From an uncultured Lachnospiraceae bacterium (lineage in GTDB: Bacteria > Bacillota > Clostridia > Lachnospirales > Lachnospiraceae): a DNA stretch of 33,602 nt. Position 1 is the first letter of the stretch. Every line of letters starts with the position of its first letter. Location of the stretch: positions 1 to 33,602 of the forward strand of contig CACWKX010000025.1 in assembly GCA_902761585.1 (NCBI GenBank), read 5' to 3'. The notes under the pieces are model-generated. The model worked only from the letters and a program-made list of their open reading frames with translations. It had not been told where the DNA came from and did not search any database. Below, piece by piece: positions 7,568 to 18,694 of this stretch. The translations under genes and the position numbers were made by a program.

Positions 7568-8848
7568 TTACTGGCCGGAGGATTCATTCTTTTCTCCGGA
7601 CTGATACCACGAGGCCACCTTCTCAGACAGATCTCTGATCTGTGCCTGCGCCTGTTCATTTTTTCCGCTCAGATGATTGGACAATGCTACGAGGATATAG
7701 CCAGACGACGTCTTTTCACTCTCCGTCTCCGGAGCAAAGACAATCGCAGAGTCATTCTCAATGCACCCGAGCCCATATCCGTCCGGCATCTCTCCTGTCT
7801 TGTTTCCGGAAGAATACCCCTCCGGAAGACCAGCCGGAATCTTGGATGTAAGCGTCTGTTTCTTCAGGATATCGAGCATCTTTTCGGATGCTTCCCCGTT
7901 CACAAGCTTCCCCTTATACAGATCCATGTAAAACTTTCTCACATCTGAAGCAGATGTGTAATTGTCTCCCTCTGAAAGATCTGTGGCCATAAACTTTCTT
8001 CCAAGAGAAGTGTTTTTAAAGCCTTCCTCTCTGCAGAACTGGTTTACTCGCTTCTTTCCCGCGTCGAAATCTCCCTGTCCCAGTGCCTCAACCAGCCGGT
8101 TTGCAGCATCGTTGTCGCTGACCGTGATCATCTTCTCAATCACATCCCTCAGCTGTCCACTGTAGCTCTCCCCGAAATTGATAACCGGATCGGTCTCCTC
8201 CGGGTAGCATATATATCGGTAAACCGCACCCATGATGAAAAGCTTGATGACACTGGCGGACTGCATCTTCTGATTTTCTCTGTATCCGTATGTATCCTTG
8301 CCGTTCAGATTCTCATATGCAAGCGCCCATTTTTCACCGGAAGCCTCCCGTTTCTGAATGGCATCCATCACTGACGAGAACGGACCCGACAGATCATCTG
8401 TCTGACTGTCTTTTCCAGAAAGCTGATCCTCCTCTGTCTCTGACAGAAGACTTCTCACCGGATTAGGCAGATGACCGTTTACCGTCCCCCGCACCATACC
8501 TTCCGTCTGGCTTTCCGTCTCATCTGGAAGCACCCCCTGCCGCTGTCCTGATTCACTTCGATCCGGCATCCTGATCGTGCCGCCATCCTGCATGACCTCA
8601 CTGACATCGTCTTTCTTTCCGGACTTGCTTTCCTGACTTTCCACCAGATGATCGTCCGGATTATACTCTGTCTCTGTTCCAGACTCGGTCCCTACCTCTG
8701 TCTGCCAGGTATCCGCAAACAGATTGTCTTCAGCTGTCTCTGTATCATCATACTGTGGTCCTACAAAGTATTCTTTTACCCTCCCGCAGGATGATAGCAT
8801 TGCCACACTCAGCAGCAGAAGCCCTGCAGTCACCCATTTTTCTCTCAT
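7568..8848 (-). CDS. Lipoprotein with class A beta-lactamase-like serine hydrolase domain
   Basis: This protein has about 426 residues. It starts with a lipoprotein signal peptide and lipobox LSSC (Cys21), then a disordered acidic Ser/Glu/Gln-rich linker (about 30-155), then a serine hydrolase domain. Catalytic motifs are SVIK (199-202), SDN (244-246) and KTG (350-352). It is probably exported and anchored to the outer face of the membrane. The fold is shared by class A beta-lactamases and by related D,D-peptidase-like proteins, so real beta-lactam hydrolysis is not proven; a role in wall turnover is equally possible given the next genes, murT-gatD-carboxypeptidase. The ATG at 8846-8848 is favoured by GGGAGG 7 nt upstream and by the signal peptide. 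Confidence 0.85.
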   Translation of the reverse strand: MREKWVTAGLLLLSVAMLSSCGRVKEYFVGPQYDDTETAEDNLFADTWQTEVGTESGTETEYNPDDHLVESQESKSGKKDDVSEVMQDGGTIRMPDRSESGQRQGVLPDETESQTEGMVRGTVNGHLPNPVRSLLSETEEDQLSGKDSQTDDLSGPFSSVMDAIQKREASGEKWALAYENLNGKDTYGYRENQKMQSASVIKLFIMGAVYRYICYPEETDPVINFGESYSGQLRDVIEKMITVSDNDAANRLVEALGQGDFDAGKKRVNQFCREEGFKNTSLGRKFMATDLSEGDNYTSASDVRKFYMDLYKGKLVNGEASEKMLDILKKQTLTSKIPAGLPEGYSSGNKTGEMPDGYGLGCIENDSAIVFAPETESEKTSSGYILVALSNHLSGKNEQAQAQIRDLSEKVASWYQSGEKNESSGQ

Positions 8849-8924
8849 TGATGCACCTCCCTTGCTCCTGAACATCCGGGAACTTGTCCGGCTATACAGC
8901 CGTCACACCGGCAGCTCTGTCCTT

Positions 8925-11465
8925 TTACAGGATCTGATCCGGCTGTTCCTCAGAATTACCGGAATGATCGGATTCACCGGACTGTGACTCCTCCATGGAT
9001 TCCGTCTCATCCTTCGAGGTTTCCCGCACTTTTGCAACCGACACAACCTGCTCGTCATCTCCAAGATTCATCAGCTTCACGCCGGATGTGATTCTTCCAA
9101 GAATGGATATGTCGCTGCAGCTCATTCTGATGATGACACCATCCGAATTGATCATAATGATCTCATCATCTGTATCCACCGCCATCGCAGCTACGACATC
9201 ACCGGTTTTCCCGGTAATCTTATAGCACTTGACACCCTTTCCGCCGCGAATCTGCGGGGAGAATTCATTGATGTCCGTCAGTTTGCCCATTCCCTTGCCG
9301 GAGACCGTCAGCATGTACGGTGCCTCCGATGCCGTAAGCATCCCGACCACCTCATCTCCATCCTGAAGGGTAATGCCGCGAACGCCCATCGATACCCTCC
9401 CGGTCAGGCGCGCATCGCCCTCCTGGAAACGGATGCAGGCTCCATATTTTGTCACCAGAAGAATATCCTGGCGGTTATCAGTCGCCATTACATTGATCAG
9501 CTCGTCATCATCTCTCAGAATGATTGCCGTCAGGCCATTCTTCCGGACATTGCTGTACTCGGAGACAGATGTACGCTTGATGATCCCCTTTCTGGTCGCC
9601 ATCACAAGCGTGGCGTCCGGACCGACCTCTTCATCGGAGCCGACCGGAATCACAGCCGATACCTTCTCCTCCGGCTGAAGCTGGAGCAGATTGATGATCG
9701 CGGTTCCTCTTGCAGTTCTCCCCGCCTCCGGAATCTCGTAGGTCTTCAGACGGAAGACACGCCCCTTGTTTGTAAAGAACATCAGATCCGCGTGTGTATC
9801 GGTCATCAGAAGCTGATCAATGTAGTCATCCTTCAGCGTCTCGATGCCCTTGATTCCTCTTCCGCCCCTGTTCTGACTGCGGAAGTTGTCATTGCTCATC
9901 CGCTTGATATAACCCAGCTTCGTCATCGTGATGACGACATCCCGGCGTTCGATCAAATCCTCGATGCCCATGTCATCCGGGGCGAAGCCAATCTTTGTTC
10001 TTCTTTCATCCCCGAATTTCTCGGAGATCTCCAGCAGTTCTCTTCTGATCACACCGAGCAGTTCCTTCTTATCGGCCAGAATCGCCGTCAGCCGCTCAAT
10101 CAGCTTCATCAGGGAAGCATATTCTTCCTCGATCTTGCTTCTTTCCAGACCTGTCAGCGTCCGCAGGCGCATATCCACAATCGCCTGTGCCTGAACATCA
10201 TCCAGACCAAACCGCTTCATCAATTCTGCCTTCGCAAGCGCGACGCTCTCACTTCCGCGGATGATCCGGATCACTTCATCGATGTTGTCGAGCGCAATCA
10301 GCAGGCCTTTCAGGATATGAGCCCGCTCCTTTGCCTTGTTCAGATCATACCTCGTCCTTCTGGTGACGACATCCTCCTGGTGTTTCAGATAATACTGAAG
10401 GATCTCGACAAGGTTCAGCACCTTCGGCTTGCCGTCCACAAGCGCCAGCATGATGACGCCGAATGTATCCTGCAGCTGCGTATGCATATACAGCCTGTTC
10501 AGGACAACATTCGGATTGGCATCCTTGCGGATATCAATTGAAATCCGCATTCCCTCCCGGGAAGACTCATCTGTGATACCGGTAATTCCATCGATCCGTT
10601 TGTCCCGGACAAGCTCCGCGATCTTCTCGATCAGGCGCGCCTTGTTCACAAGATACGGGAGCTCTGTGACGATGATCTTGCTCTTTCCGCTCGGCATCGT
10701 CTCGATATTTGTGATTGCGCGCACAATGATCTTGCCCCGGCCTGTCCGGTAAGCCTCGCTGATTCCTCTTGTCCCGAGGATTTCCGCCCCTGTCGGAAAA
10801 TCAGGCCCCTTTATGATCTTCATCACTTCATCGATAGAGGTCTCACGGTCCTCCTCTACACGATTATCGATCATCTTTACGCAGGCACCAATCACTTCCT
10901 TCAGATTGTGCGGCGGGATATTCGTCGCCATACCGACGGCAATACCGGTAGTGCCATTCACCAGAAGATTCGGAAAACGGGCAGGCAGAATCGTCGGCTC
11001 CTTCTCCGTCTCATCGAAGTTCGGCACAAAGTCGACCGTATCCTTGTTGATATCAGCCAGCATCTGCATCGAGATCTTCGAGAGCCTTGCCTCTGTATAC
11101 CGCATGGCTGCCGCACCGTCTCCGTCCACAGATCCGAAGTTTCCGTGGCCGTCTACCAGCGGATACCGCATGGACCACTCCTGTGCCATGTTGACCAGGG
11201 CCCCGTAGATCGAGGAATCCCCATGCGGATGGAACTTACCCATTGTATCTCCGACGATACGCGCGCACTTTCTGTGCGGCTTGTCGGGTCCGTTGTTCAG
11301 CTCAATCATCGCATACAGGATACGCCGCTGCACAGGTTTCAGACCGTCCCTCACGTCCGGAAGCGCCCTGGAGGCAATGACCGACATCGAATACATGATG
11401 TAGGACTCCTCCATCGTCTTCTGAAGATCCACTTCCCTGATCTGGTCGAATACTTTCTCGTCCAT
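8925..11465 (-). CDS. gyrA: DNA gyrase subunit A
   Basis: This 846-residue subunit cleaves and religates DNA in the gyrase A2B2 complex. The catalytic Tyr is Tyr123 in [18 protein letters not shown] sequence in the C-terminal beta-pinwheel region is the GyrA box, which separates it from ParC. The tail (about the last 40 residues) is acidic and Ser/Glu-rich. The quinolone-resistance region reads [11 protein letters not shown]: Ser84 (E. coli Ser83) is present, while the E. coli Asp87 position is Gly88. AGGGAG lies before the ATG. It begins 22 bp downstream of gyrB, and the pair is almost certainly cotranscribed. Confidence 0.98.
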   Translation of the reverse strand: MDEKVFDQIREVDLQKTMEESYIMYSMSVIASRALPDVRDGLKPVQRRILYAMIELNNGPDKPHRKCARIVGDTMGKFHPHGDSSIYGALVNMAQEWSMRYPLVDGHGNFGSVDGDGAAAMRYTEARLSKISMQMLADINKDTVDFVPNFDETEKEPTILPARFPNLLVNGTTGIAVGMATNIPPHNLKEVIGACVKMIDNRVEEDRETSIDEVMKIIKGPDFPTGAEILGTRGISEAYRTGRGKIIVRAITNIETMPSGKSKIIVTELPYLVNKARLIEKIAELVRDKRIDGITGITDESSREGMRISIDIRKDANPNVVLNRLYMHTQLQDTFGVIMLALVDGKPKVLNLVEILQYYLKHQEDVVTRRTRYDLNKAKERAHILKGLLIALDNIDEVIRIIRGSESVALAKAELMKRFGLDDVQAQAIVDMRLRTLTGLERSKIEEEYASLMKLIERLTAILADKKELLGVIRRELLEISEKFGDERRTKIGFAPDDMGIEDLIERRDVVITMTKLGYIKRMSNDNFRSQNRGGRGIKGIETLKDDYIDQLLMTDTHADLMFFTNKGRVFRLKTYEIPEAGRTARGTAIINLLQLQPEEKVSAVIPVGSDEEVGPDATLVMATRKGIIKRTSVSEYSNVRKNGLTAIILRDDDELINVMATDNRQDILLVTKYGACIRFQEGDARLTGRVSMGVRGITLQDGDEVVGMLTASEAPYMLTVSGKGMGKLTDINEFSPQIRGGKGVKCYKITGKTGDVVAAMAVDTDDEIIMINSDGVIIRMSCSDISILGRITSGVKLMNLGDDEQVVSVAKVRETSKDETESMEESQSGESDHSGNSEEQPDQIL

Positions 11466-11487
11466 GCTATCTCCCTGCTTCTATCTC

Positions 11488-13344
<1,857 letters not shown>

Positions 13345-13430
13345 TTATTCTGATACCAGCCGGCAACACAGCTGAAAAGAACCGTTTTATGCCAGACCTG
13401 TGCAGCGGCGTCTAAAGCCTTTTATGAGCT

Positions 13431-13436
13431 ATTATA
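13431..13436 (-). promoter_or_regulatory. Candidate -10 box for gyrBA
   Basis: On the minus strand a perfect TATAAT overlaps the recF stop codon, 135 bp ahead of gyrB. The matching -35 (GTCAAA at 17-bp spacing) is poor, so the call rests on the -10 and the unusually long gap in an otherwise compact run. Confidence 0.4.
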
Positions 13437-14541
13437 ACACAGGATCGGGAATATTTGACGGTTCCGGCTGCACATGCCCGCCCTGGACGTGGAATCGCCT
13501 GTCGATGTGAAAGCCGGAACGAACATACTCCTCGATTCCGGTACATGTGATGAAGGTCTGTATGTCGCCAATCGACTCCAGAAGCGCCTGCTGCCTTCCT
13601 GCATCGAGCTCCGACAGAACATCATCCAGAAGAAGGACAGGAGAATCCCCTGCCTTTTTCTTCACCAGCTCAATTTCAGCCAGCTTCAGGGAGAGCGCCG
13701 CACTCCTCTGCTGTCCCTGGGATCCGTAATGTCTCAGATCCACCCCGTCAGACGAAAATACAAGATCATCCCTGTGAGGACCTGTCATCGTGCTGCAGAG
13801 ATAAAGATCCCTCTGTCTGCCGTCCTCAAGCGCCGACGCATATGCATCCGCCTCCACATTCTTCTCATAGCGGACGTTCAGATGCTCCCTTCCTCCGCTG
13901 AGCTTTTCGTGAATCGGCCGGATAATCTCATTGAGCATCTGTACGAAGGATTCTCTGATGCGGATGATCATACTGCCGTACCGAACCAGCTGCTCATCCC
14001 ACACATCCAGTGTCTCCATGTCCCGCCTGTCCGTTGAAAGCGTCTTCAGAAGCTTTCCGCGCTGTTCCAGTACCTTGTTGTAGGACGTGAGGGCAGAGAC
14101 ATATACCTTGTCAAGCTGGCAGAGCTCCATATCCAGAAAACGGCGCCGACCGGCCGGTCCATCCTTGATAATCGACAGATCCTCGGGAGAAAAGAGAATG
14201 AAATGTCCGAGCCCGATGAGTTCAGCTGCCCGTCTGACAGGAACCATGTTGACGGCGATTCCCTTCGCCCTGCCAGCCCTGAGGAGCAGATCGATGCGCC
14301 AGGAGACATCCCCCTTCCGCATTATCATCTGAAGATGGGATTCATTCTCCCCGAACCGGATCATCTCCCGGTCTTTGGATGTCCGGTGGGACTTCGTCGT
14401 TCCGCAGACATAGACCGCCTCCAGGATATTGGTCTTCCCCTGCGCATTCTCACCGTAAAACAAATTCGTCCCTGGAGAAAATTCCAGAGAAAGCTCCTCA
14501 TAATTTCTGAAATTCTGCAGCTTCAGAGAATCAATCTTCAT
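13432..14541 (-). CDS. recF: DNA replication and repair protein RecF
   Basis: This 369-residue ABC-type ATPase binds gapped DNA and helps load RecA with RecO and RecR. Walker A is GENAQGKT (30-37), the signature motif is SQGQQRS (274-280), and Walker B with D-loop is VLLLDDVLSELD (302-313). It sits in the classical dnaN-yaaA-recF-gyrB order. Its start overlaps the yaaA stop by one base (TGATG), which indicates translational coupling. Length is normal. Confidence 0.97.
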   Translation of the reverse strand: MKIDSLKLQNFRNYEELSLEFSPGTNLFYGENAQGKTNILEAVYVCGTTKSHRTSKDREMIRFGENESHLQMIMRKGDVSWRIDLLLRAGRAKGIAVNMVPVRRAAELIGLGHFILFSPEDLSIIKDGPAGRRRFLDMELCQLDKVYVSALTSYNKVLEQRGKLLKTLSTDRRDMETLDVWDEQLVRYGSMIIRIRESFVQMLNEIIRPIHEKLSGGREHLNVRYEKNVEADAYASALEDGRQRDLYLCSTMTGPHRDDLVFSSDGVDLRHYGSQGQQRSAALSLKLAEIELVKKKAGDSPVLLLDDVLSELDAGRQQALLESIGDIQTFITCTGIEEYVRSGFHIDRRFHVQGGHVQPEPSNIPDPVL

Positions 14542-14753
14542 CAGCGGACCCTGATCTCCTCACCGCCGAAGGCAACAACATCTCCTGCGTGAATCTTCTT
14601 TCCTCTCATCGTACAGACTTCCCCATTCACGGAAGCCTTTCCTTCCTCGATGGCATATTTCGCTTCCACGCCGGAATCCACCAGGCCTTCCGCCTTCAGA
14701 AGCTGGCCAAGCTTGATGAAATCTTCCTCGCCGTGCAGTTGAAACTCTCTCAT
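14541..14753 (-). CDS. yaaA: S4-domain RNA-binding protein YaaA
   Basis: This is a 70-residue single-domain S4 protein. The pattern FIKLGQLLKAEGLVDSGVEAKYAIEEGKASVNGEV is the S4 helix-turn-beta signature. It is the small gene usually found between dnaN and recF in firmicutes, and related proteins have been linked to 50S ribosome assembly. AGGAGG stands 7 nt before the ATG. It shares one base with recF. Confidence 0.93.
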   Translation of the reverse strand: MREFQLHGEEDFIKLGQLLKAEGLVDSGVEAKYAIEEGKASVNGEVCTMRGKKIHAGDVVAFGGEEIRVR

Positions 14754-14831
14754 ATGGCACCTCCTGCGCCGCTTTCAGCACGCTGACTCTATTCCGCCAA
14801 CTGGCAGATTCTGACAGACCCAGCCGCCGAC

Positions 14832-15938
14832 TTATGCCACAAAGTTGACCGGAAGGATCAGGTAAACATACGACTGCTGCTCATCCCGGATGAAGCAGGG
14901 AGACTTCGAGTTGAGGAAATAGATCGTAACCTCATCGTCCCGGATGACATTCAGGGCATCTGCGACAAATTTCGGATTGAAGCCGATCATCAGATCCTTT
15001 CCCTCCTTTGTGATCTGGATGTCGTCACTCATCGATCCTCTTGCCGGAGAGTTGATCTTCAGATTCATGTCATTGTCTGTGATGGAGACAACCAGCGGAC
15101 GCTTCTCTGATTCACTCGTAAACAGCATTGCACGGCTGACGGATGCCGAAAGATCCGCCTTCCGGACTGTGATCTTTGTGTCGAAGTCATTGGACAGCAT
15201 CTGGTCAATCCGGAAATAAGTTCCTTCGATCAATCTCGATACGACAATGGTACCTTCCAGATCGAACAAGACCTCATTCTTTGTAAAATAAATATGGACC
15301 TTGTCCTCCTCCTCGCCGCTCATGATCTTCTGAAGATCGGACAAGGTCTTTCCCGGGATAATGACCTTGAAGGTCGGAACCACCTCATCCAGCTTCATCC
15401 GCCTGATCGCGATGCGGTGCCCGTCCAGGCAGACCATACGGATCTCATTCTCGTTGGTCTCAAGCAGAGCGCCGGTCATCAGCTTGTTGGCATCGTTGAC
15501 CGCAATTGAAAAAATCGTCTGCTCGATCATCTCCCGGAGTGCGAACTGGCTCATGACAACCGGATTTTCCCGGTCAATAGACGGAAGCGAAGCAAACTCG
15601 GTCCCGTCCTTTCCGACAATCCGAAGCTCGGTATTCTCGCATGTAATCCGGATCTGAAGATTGCTGTCCGTCGCGATTGTCACCTCGCTGCTTGGAAGCT
15701 TGGAGACAATGTCTGAAAACAGCTTCGCATCAATGCAGATCAAACCTCTCTCATCAATCTCCCCGGAAACGACGGTCTCAATGCCTAGCTCCGTATCGGT
15801 TGCCGTAAACTTGATCTGATCAACCGTCGCATCGATCAGGATGCAGGTCAGTATGTCCATCGTTGTCTTCCCGGGGATCGCACTCATAACGGTCCGGATT
15901 GCTCTTTGAAGCTCTGTCTTCTGTGCTCTGATTATCAT
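14832..15938 (-). CDS. dnaN: DNA polymerase III beta sliding clamp
   Basis: This 368-residue ring-forming processivity clamp encircles DNA and tethers polymerase and other partners. The N-terminal MIIRAQKTELQRAIRTVMSA and the C-terminal SYVYLILPVNFVA match the family's start and end. The ATG at 15936-15938 is favoured over a longer frame because AAGGGAG lies upstream and the family begins here. A candidate promoter and DnaA boxes lie in the 236-bp gap upstream. Confidence 0.97.
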   Translation of the reverse strand: MIIRAQKTELQRAIRTVMSAIPGKTTMDILTCILIDATVDQIKFTATDTELGIETVVSGEIDERGLICIDAKLFSDIVSKLPSSEVTIATDSNLQIRITCENTELRIVGKDGTEFASLPSIDRENPVVMSQFALREMIEQTIFSIAVNDANKLMTGALLETNENEIRMVCLDGHRIAIRRMKLDEVVPTFKVIIPGKTLSDLQKIMSGEEEDKVHIYFTKNEVLFDLEGTIVVSRLIEGTYFRIDQMLSNDFDTKITVRKADLSASVSRAMLFTSESEKRPLVVSITDNDMNLKINSPARGSMSDDIQITKEGKDLMIGFNPKFVADALNVIRDDEVTIYFLNSKSPCFIRDEQQSYVYLILPVNFVA

Positions 15939-16183
15939 ATCGGCATCTCCCTTATGATGATATCTGTTGACTGTATCTGCATTATCTCTGTCCTGCACGG
16001 TCGGATGCCGGATTCAAAGGAAGCAGTAAAAAGAAAAATCATCAGTACCCTTATTATAGCGCTGTGGATATGTGGAAAACTCCTGAAAATGCTTCATTCT
16101 CGCGGATTTCAGGAGACAAATCTGTGTGAAGAACTGTCTTCAGTCATCCACAATGCGTACGGATGATCCTGATTTTATCCACC
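15939..16183 (-). promoter_or_regulatory. dnaA-dnaN intergenic DnaA-box cluster and dnaN promoter
   Basis: DnaA-box-like 9-mers are TTTTCCACA (minus strand, 16071-16079), ATATCCACA (minus, 16063-16071, sharing one base with it), TCATCCACA (plus, 16144-16152) and TTATCCACC (plus, 16175-16183, overlapping the dnaA stop). Immediately downstream on the minus strand is a perfect -10, TATAAT (16053-16058), followed by an A/T-rich stretch. DnaA bound here could both control dnaN and help open the duplex, as in the dnaA-dnaN part of the Bacillus origin. A weak 8-bp inverted repeat lies at 16081-16114. Confidence 0.65.
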
Positions 16184-17563
16184 CGGATTGATTTTACGCT
16201 TCAGGACATCGATTGTTCTCTGCATGTCAGGATACTGAGACATCTCGTCCTCGACAGCTGTGATGCCATGCATAACGGTCGAATGGTCCCTTGCCAGCAC
16301 CTTTCCGATGGATTTATACGGAAGATCCAGCATCTCCCTGCAGAGGTACATCACAATCTGTCGCGGCTGCGCGATCTCGGCATTGCGCTTTTTTGACAGA
16401 ATATCGGCTCTCGTGATCCCGAAGTGCTCCGAGACGATATCGATGATTGTATCGGCTGTGATCGGCTGCCCCTCCTCCGGGGATATGAGGTCTCGCAGGG
16501 CATCCTTTGCCAGCTGGATATCGATCGGCCGCCCGTGGTCAAGTCGACTGAAAGCAATCAGCTTGATCAGCGCCCCTTCCAGCTCACGAATGTTGGACTT
16601 GATGTTGGTTGCAATGTACTGCAGGACCTCATTATCCACCTGGTACCCTTCTGTCTCCGCTTTCTTCTGAAGAATGGCCATCCGGGTCTCGTAATCCGGT
16701 TTTTTGACATCTGCCTGAAGTCCCCAGGCAAGACGGTTTTTCAGACGGTCATCCAGCGCGTCAAATTCCTTTGGAGGTCTGTCCGAGGAGATGATAATCT
16801 GCTTACTCTGGTCGAACAGATCGTTGAACGTATGGAAAAATTCATTCTGTGTTGCGTCCTTTCCGATGATGAACTGAATGTCATCGATCAGAAGAACATC
16901 GATGTTGCGGTACTTGTGGCGGAACGCATTGAGCATGCTTACATTGTTGGAATTCTTGAGTGCGGAAATCAGCTCATTGGTAAAGACCTCGGAGGAGACA
17001 TAGCGCACGATCTTGTCCGGCTGTGTCGTGATGATGTGATGCGCGATTGAGTGCATCAGGTGTGTCTTTCCAAGACCGGAACCTCCATATATAAAGAAAG
17101 GATTGTACACCTTCCCCGGAGCTTCGGCGATTGCGACAGCGGCTGCGTAGGCAAAACGGTTGTTTTCGCCTACGACAAAGGTATCGAAGGTATAGCGCGG
17201 GTTGAGTCCCGCCTCCTCAAGCGCAAGTCTGGCTTTCGGCGGAATCTCCTCCTCCGTTTCCTTCTTCTTTGCCTGGTTGGCTGTCCGCAGCCGGTTCTCA
17301 CGCGCCTGCTCGGGCGTGAGAAATTCCAGCTCGTACTCAACACCTGTCATCTCCGCAATCGCGACCTTCAGCTGGATGGTATACTTCTTCTGAATATACT
17401 CGATTGCCATCTGTCCGTTCGGGACAAGGATGCTGATCGTGTTTCCCTCAATCTGAAAGATGGTCAGCGGCTTCAGCCATGCCTTGAACGCGACGTCAGA
17501 GACTTCATATTCCTGATGGACATTCTCCAGAATGTCCGCCCATTTTTCTTCAACAACTTCCAT
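16175..17563 (-). CDS. dnaA: Chromosomal replication initiator DnaA
   Basis: This 462-residue AAA+ initiator binds DnaA boxes and melts the origin. The N-terminal domain (1-85) is followed by a Lys/Glu-rich linker, then the AAA+ core with Walker A GGSGLGKT (160-167) and Walker B LLIDDIQ (224-230). The C-terminal helix-turn-helix has the signature DHSTVMHG (426-433). The ATG is preceded by AGG about 10 nt upstream, a rather weak site that may limit expression. The gene faces away from rpmH across the predicted origin. Confidence 0.98.
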   Translation of the reverse strand: MEVVEEKWADILENVHQEYEVSDVAFKAWLKPLTIFQIEGNTISILVPNGQMAIEYIQKKYTIQLKVAIAEMTGVEYELEFLTPEQARENRLRTANQAKKKETEEEIPPKARLALEEAGLNPRYTFDTFVVGENNRFAYAAAVAIAEAPGKVYNPFFIYGGSGLGKTHLMHSIAHHIITTQPDKIVRYVSSEVFTNELISALKNSNNVSMLNAFRHKYRNIDVLLIDDIQFIIGKDATQNEFFHTFNDLFDQSKQIIISSDRPPKEFDALDDRLKNRLAWGLQADVKKPDYETRMAILQKKAETEGYQVDNEVLQYIATNIKSNIRELEGALIKLIAFSRLDHGRPIDIQLAKDALRDLISPEEGQPITADTIIDIVSEHFGITRADILSKKRNAEIAQPRQIVMYLCREMLDLPYKSIGKVLARDHSTVMHGITAVEDEMSQYPDMQRTIDVLKRKINPGG

Positions 17564-17600
17564 AAGAAATAACCTGCACTTTTCATACGATGCGGAAAAA

Positions 17601-17615
17601 TGTCAAAATTTGACA
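17601..17615. promoter_or_regulatory. Operator-like palindrome in the dnaA leader
   Basis: TGTCAAAATTTGACA has perfect 7-bp arms around one central base. It lies about 12 bp downstream of the predicted dnaA -10 box, so it would overlap the start of the transcript. That position suits a repressor site. No known regulator is assigned. Confidence 0.5.
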
Positions 17616-17626
17616 CGAATAGGTAA

Positions 17627-17655
17627 AGTTTACTTGAAAGCGGTGTTTTTTTCAA
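17627..17655 (-). promoter_or_regulatory. Predicted dnaA promoter
   Basis: On the minus strand, TTGAAA (17650-17655) and TAAACT (17627-17632) are separated by exactly 17 bp. A perfect DnaA box lies about 20 bp upstream of the -35, consistent with DnaA autoregulation. Confidence 0.65.
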
Positions 17656-17824
17656 CAGCATGAAGGAGGGAGGTGTGGATAACTTCATTTTGGGGATGTG
17701 GACACAGAAATACGCATTTTATGGGACTTCTGGTCGGAAATCAAGAAAAATGCACCTGTGAACACACAGTTGTCCACCGTGCTTTTTGAAGATATCCACA
17801 TAAAAAGGTGGATAAGTTTTTCGC

Positions 17825-17853
17825 TTGACGGAGCATTCGCTTCTGCATATAAT
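17825..17853 (+). promoter_or_regulatory. Predicted rpmH promoter
   Basis: TTGACG (17825-17830) and a perfect TATAAT (17848-17853) are 17 bp apart, a near-consensus sigma-70-type promoter about 125 bp ahead of rpmH. Two DnaA-box-like sequences (17792-17815) lie just upstream. Confidence 0.8.
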
Positions 17854-17977
17854 TATAGCGATGTTTTCTCGATTAACTGTGTACGGACTGTTTCCCTATA
17901 GCAGAAAAGAATATGAGAGAATAGACTGGCAGCTGTTGAGGCAGCCGGGAATCGGGAGCAAAGGGGGTGTTTGAACC

Positions 17978-18115
17978 ATGGCAAAGATGACATTTCAGCC
18001 GCATAAGAAGCAGTATCACAGAGTCCACGGGTTCCGCGCCAGAATGGCGACAAAGGGCGGAAGAAAGGTTCTGGCTGCAAGAAGAGCAAAGGGAAGAAAA
18101 GCTCTTACCGTCTGA
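17978..18115 (+). CDS. rpmH: 50S ribosomal protein L34
   Basis: This is a 45-residue, very basic protein of the large ribosomal subunit. It starts [10 protein letters not shown] and continues through [30 protein letters not shown], an unmistakable L34. Most relatives begin directly at MKMTFQP or MTFQP, so the first residues are a slight extension. AAGGGGG lies about 9 nt before the ATG at 17978; an ATG three codons further in is less well placed. It is the first gene right of the origin, in the standard rpmH-rnpA-yidD-yidC order. Confidence 0.95.
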   Translation: MAKMTFQPHKKQYHRVHGFRARMATKGGRKVLAARRAKGRKALTV

Positions 18116-18253
18116 TGCGGATTTTGAACTTAGCAGGGATTTATGATGAGAGAGTTTCGGAGATGCTTCGAAGCTCTTTCTTCATATTATACAGTTATAC
18201 AGTTTATGCAGTATGAAGTCCTGTCTGAGAGGCGGGCGATTTGGCAGAGATTT

Positions 18254-18694
18254 ATGAAATACTCGAATACATCAGAAAGTCTGAAAGACAATCGGGATTT
18301 CCAGAAGGTGTACCAGTATGGAAAGTCTGCTGCAAACCGGACACTCGTTCTGTATGTGTACCCGCGGGCTGAGAAGATGAAACAGCTTGATCAGATGCCT
18401 TCTTCCTGGAAGATGGCGGGATATACGAAGAACCGTGTCGGCATATCGGTAAGCAAAAAAGTGGGAAACAGTGTCGTGAGACATCATCTGTGCAGACTTG
18501 TGAGAGAAAGCTATCGTTTGAATGAAGACAAATTCGACAGGGGCCTCGATCTTGTCGTGATCGTCAGGCCGGGCGCGAGAGAACTGCCGTTCTCTGATAT
18601 TGACCGCGCGCTGCTCCATGTATCCCGAAAGCTCGGGGTGCTTCAGAAAAGAGACGGAGCAGAAAAGAAGAATACAATCGGGGAGAGCAGATGA
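18254..18694 (+). CDS. rnpA: Ribonuclease P protein component
   Basis: This basic protein of about 146 residues assists RNase P RNA in maturing tRNA 5' ends. It shows [16 protein letters not shown] at the start and the RNR-type core [28 protein letters not shown] chose ATG 18254 because the family normally begins with M-x-SLKxNRDF. The frame remains open upstream to ATG 18143, which has an AGGG-type site, so a 183-residue form is possible. An insertion of about 20 residues ([20 protein letters not shown]) makes it longer than usual. It overlaps yidD by 4 bp. Confidence 0.9.
   Translation: MKYSNTSESLKDNRDFQKVYQYGKSAANRTLVLYVYPRAEKMKQLDQMPSSWKMAGYTKNRVGISVSKKVGNSVVRHHLCRLVRESYRLNEDKFDRGLDLVVIVRPGARELPFSDIDRALLHVSRKLGVLQKRDGAEKKNTIGESR

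Larger units (their letters stand above)
17564..17977. other. Replication origin region (oriC) between dnaA and rpmH
   Basis: This 414-bp non-coding region separates divergent dnaA and rpmH. DnaA boxes visible are TGTGGATAA (17674-17682, exact complement of TTATCCACA), ATATCCACA (17792-17800), GGTGGATAA (17807-17815, one mismatch), and weaker TTGTCCACC (17770-17778) and TGTGGACAC (17697-17705). It also holds both divergent promoters and a palindrome near dnaA. Almost all genes diverge from this point, which supports origin placement. Which of the two box clusters hosts the unwinding site cannot be decided by eye. Confidence 0.85.

Noticed and set aside
6200..7948. 582-residue plus-strand open frame across murT and the lipoprotein
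   Set aside because: It spans two real minus-strand genes and their gap, is His/Arg/Leu-rich without a domain, and reflects third-position base bias.
18143..18253. N-terminal extension of rnpA starting at ATG 18143
   Set aside because: It is not excluded, but the extra 37 residues have no counterpart in the family, so ATG 18254 was preferred.
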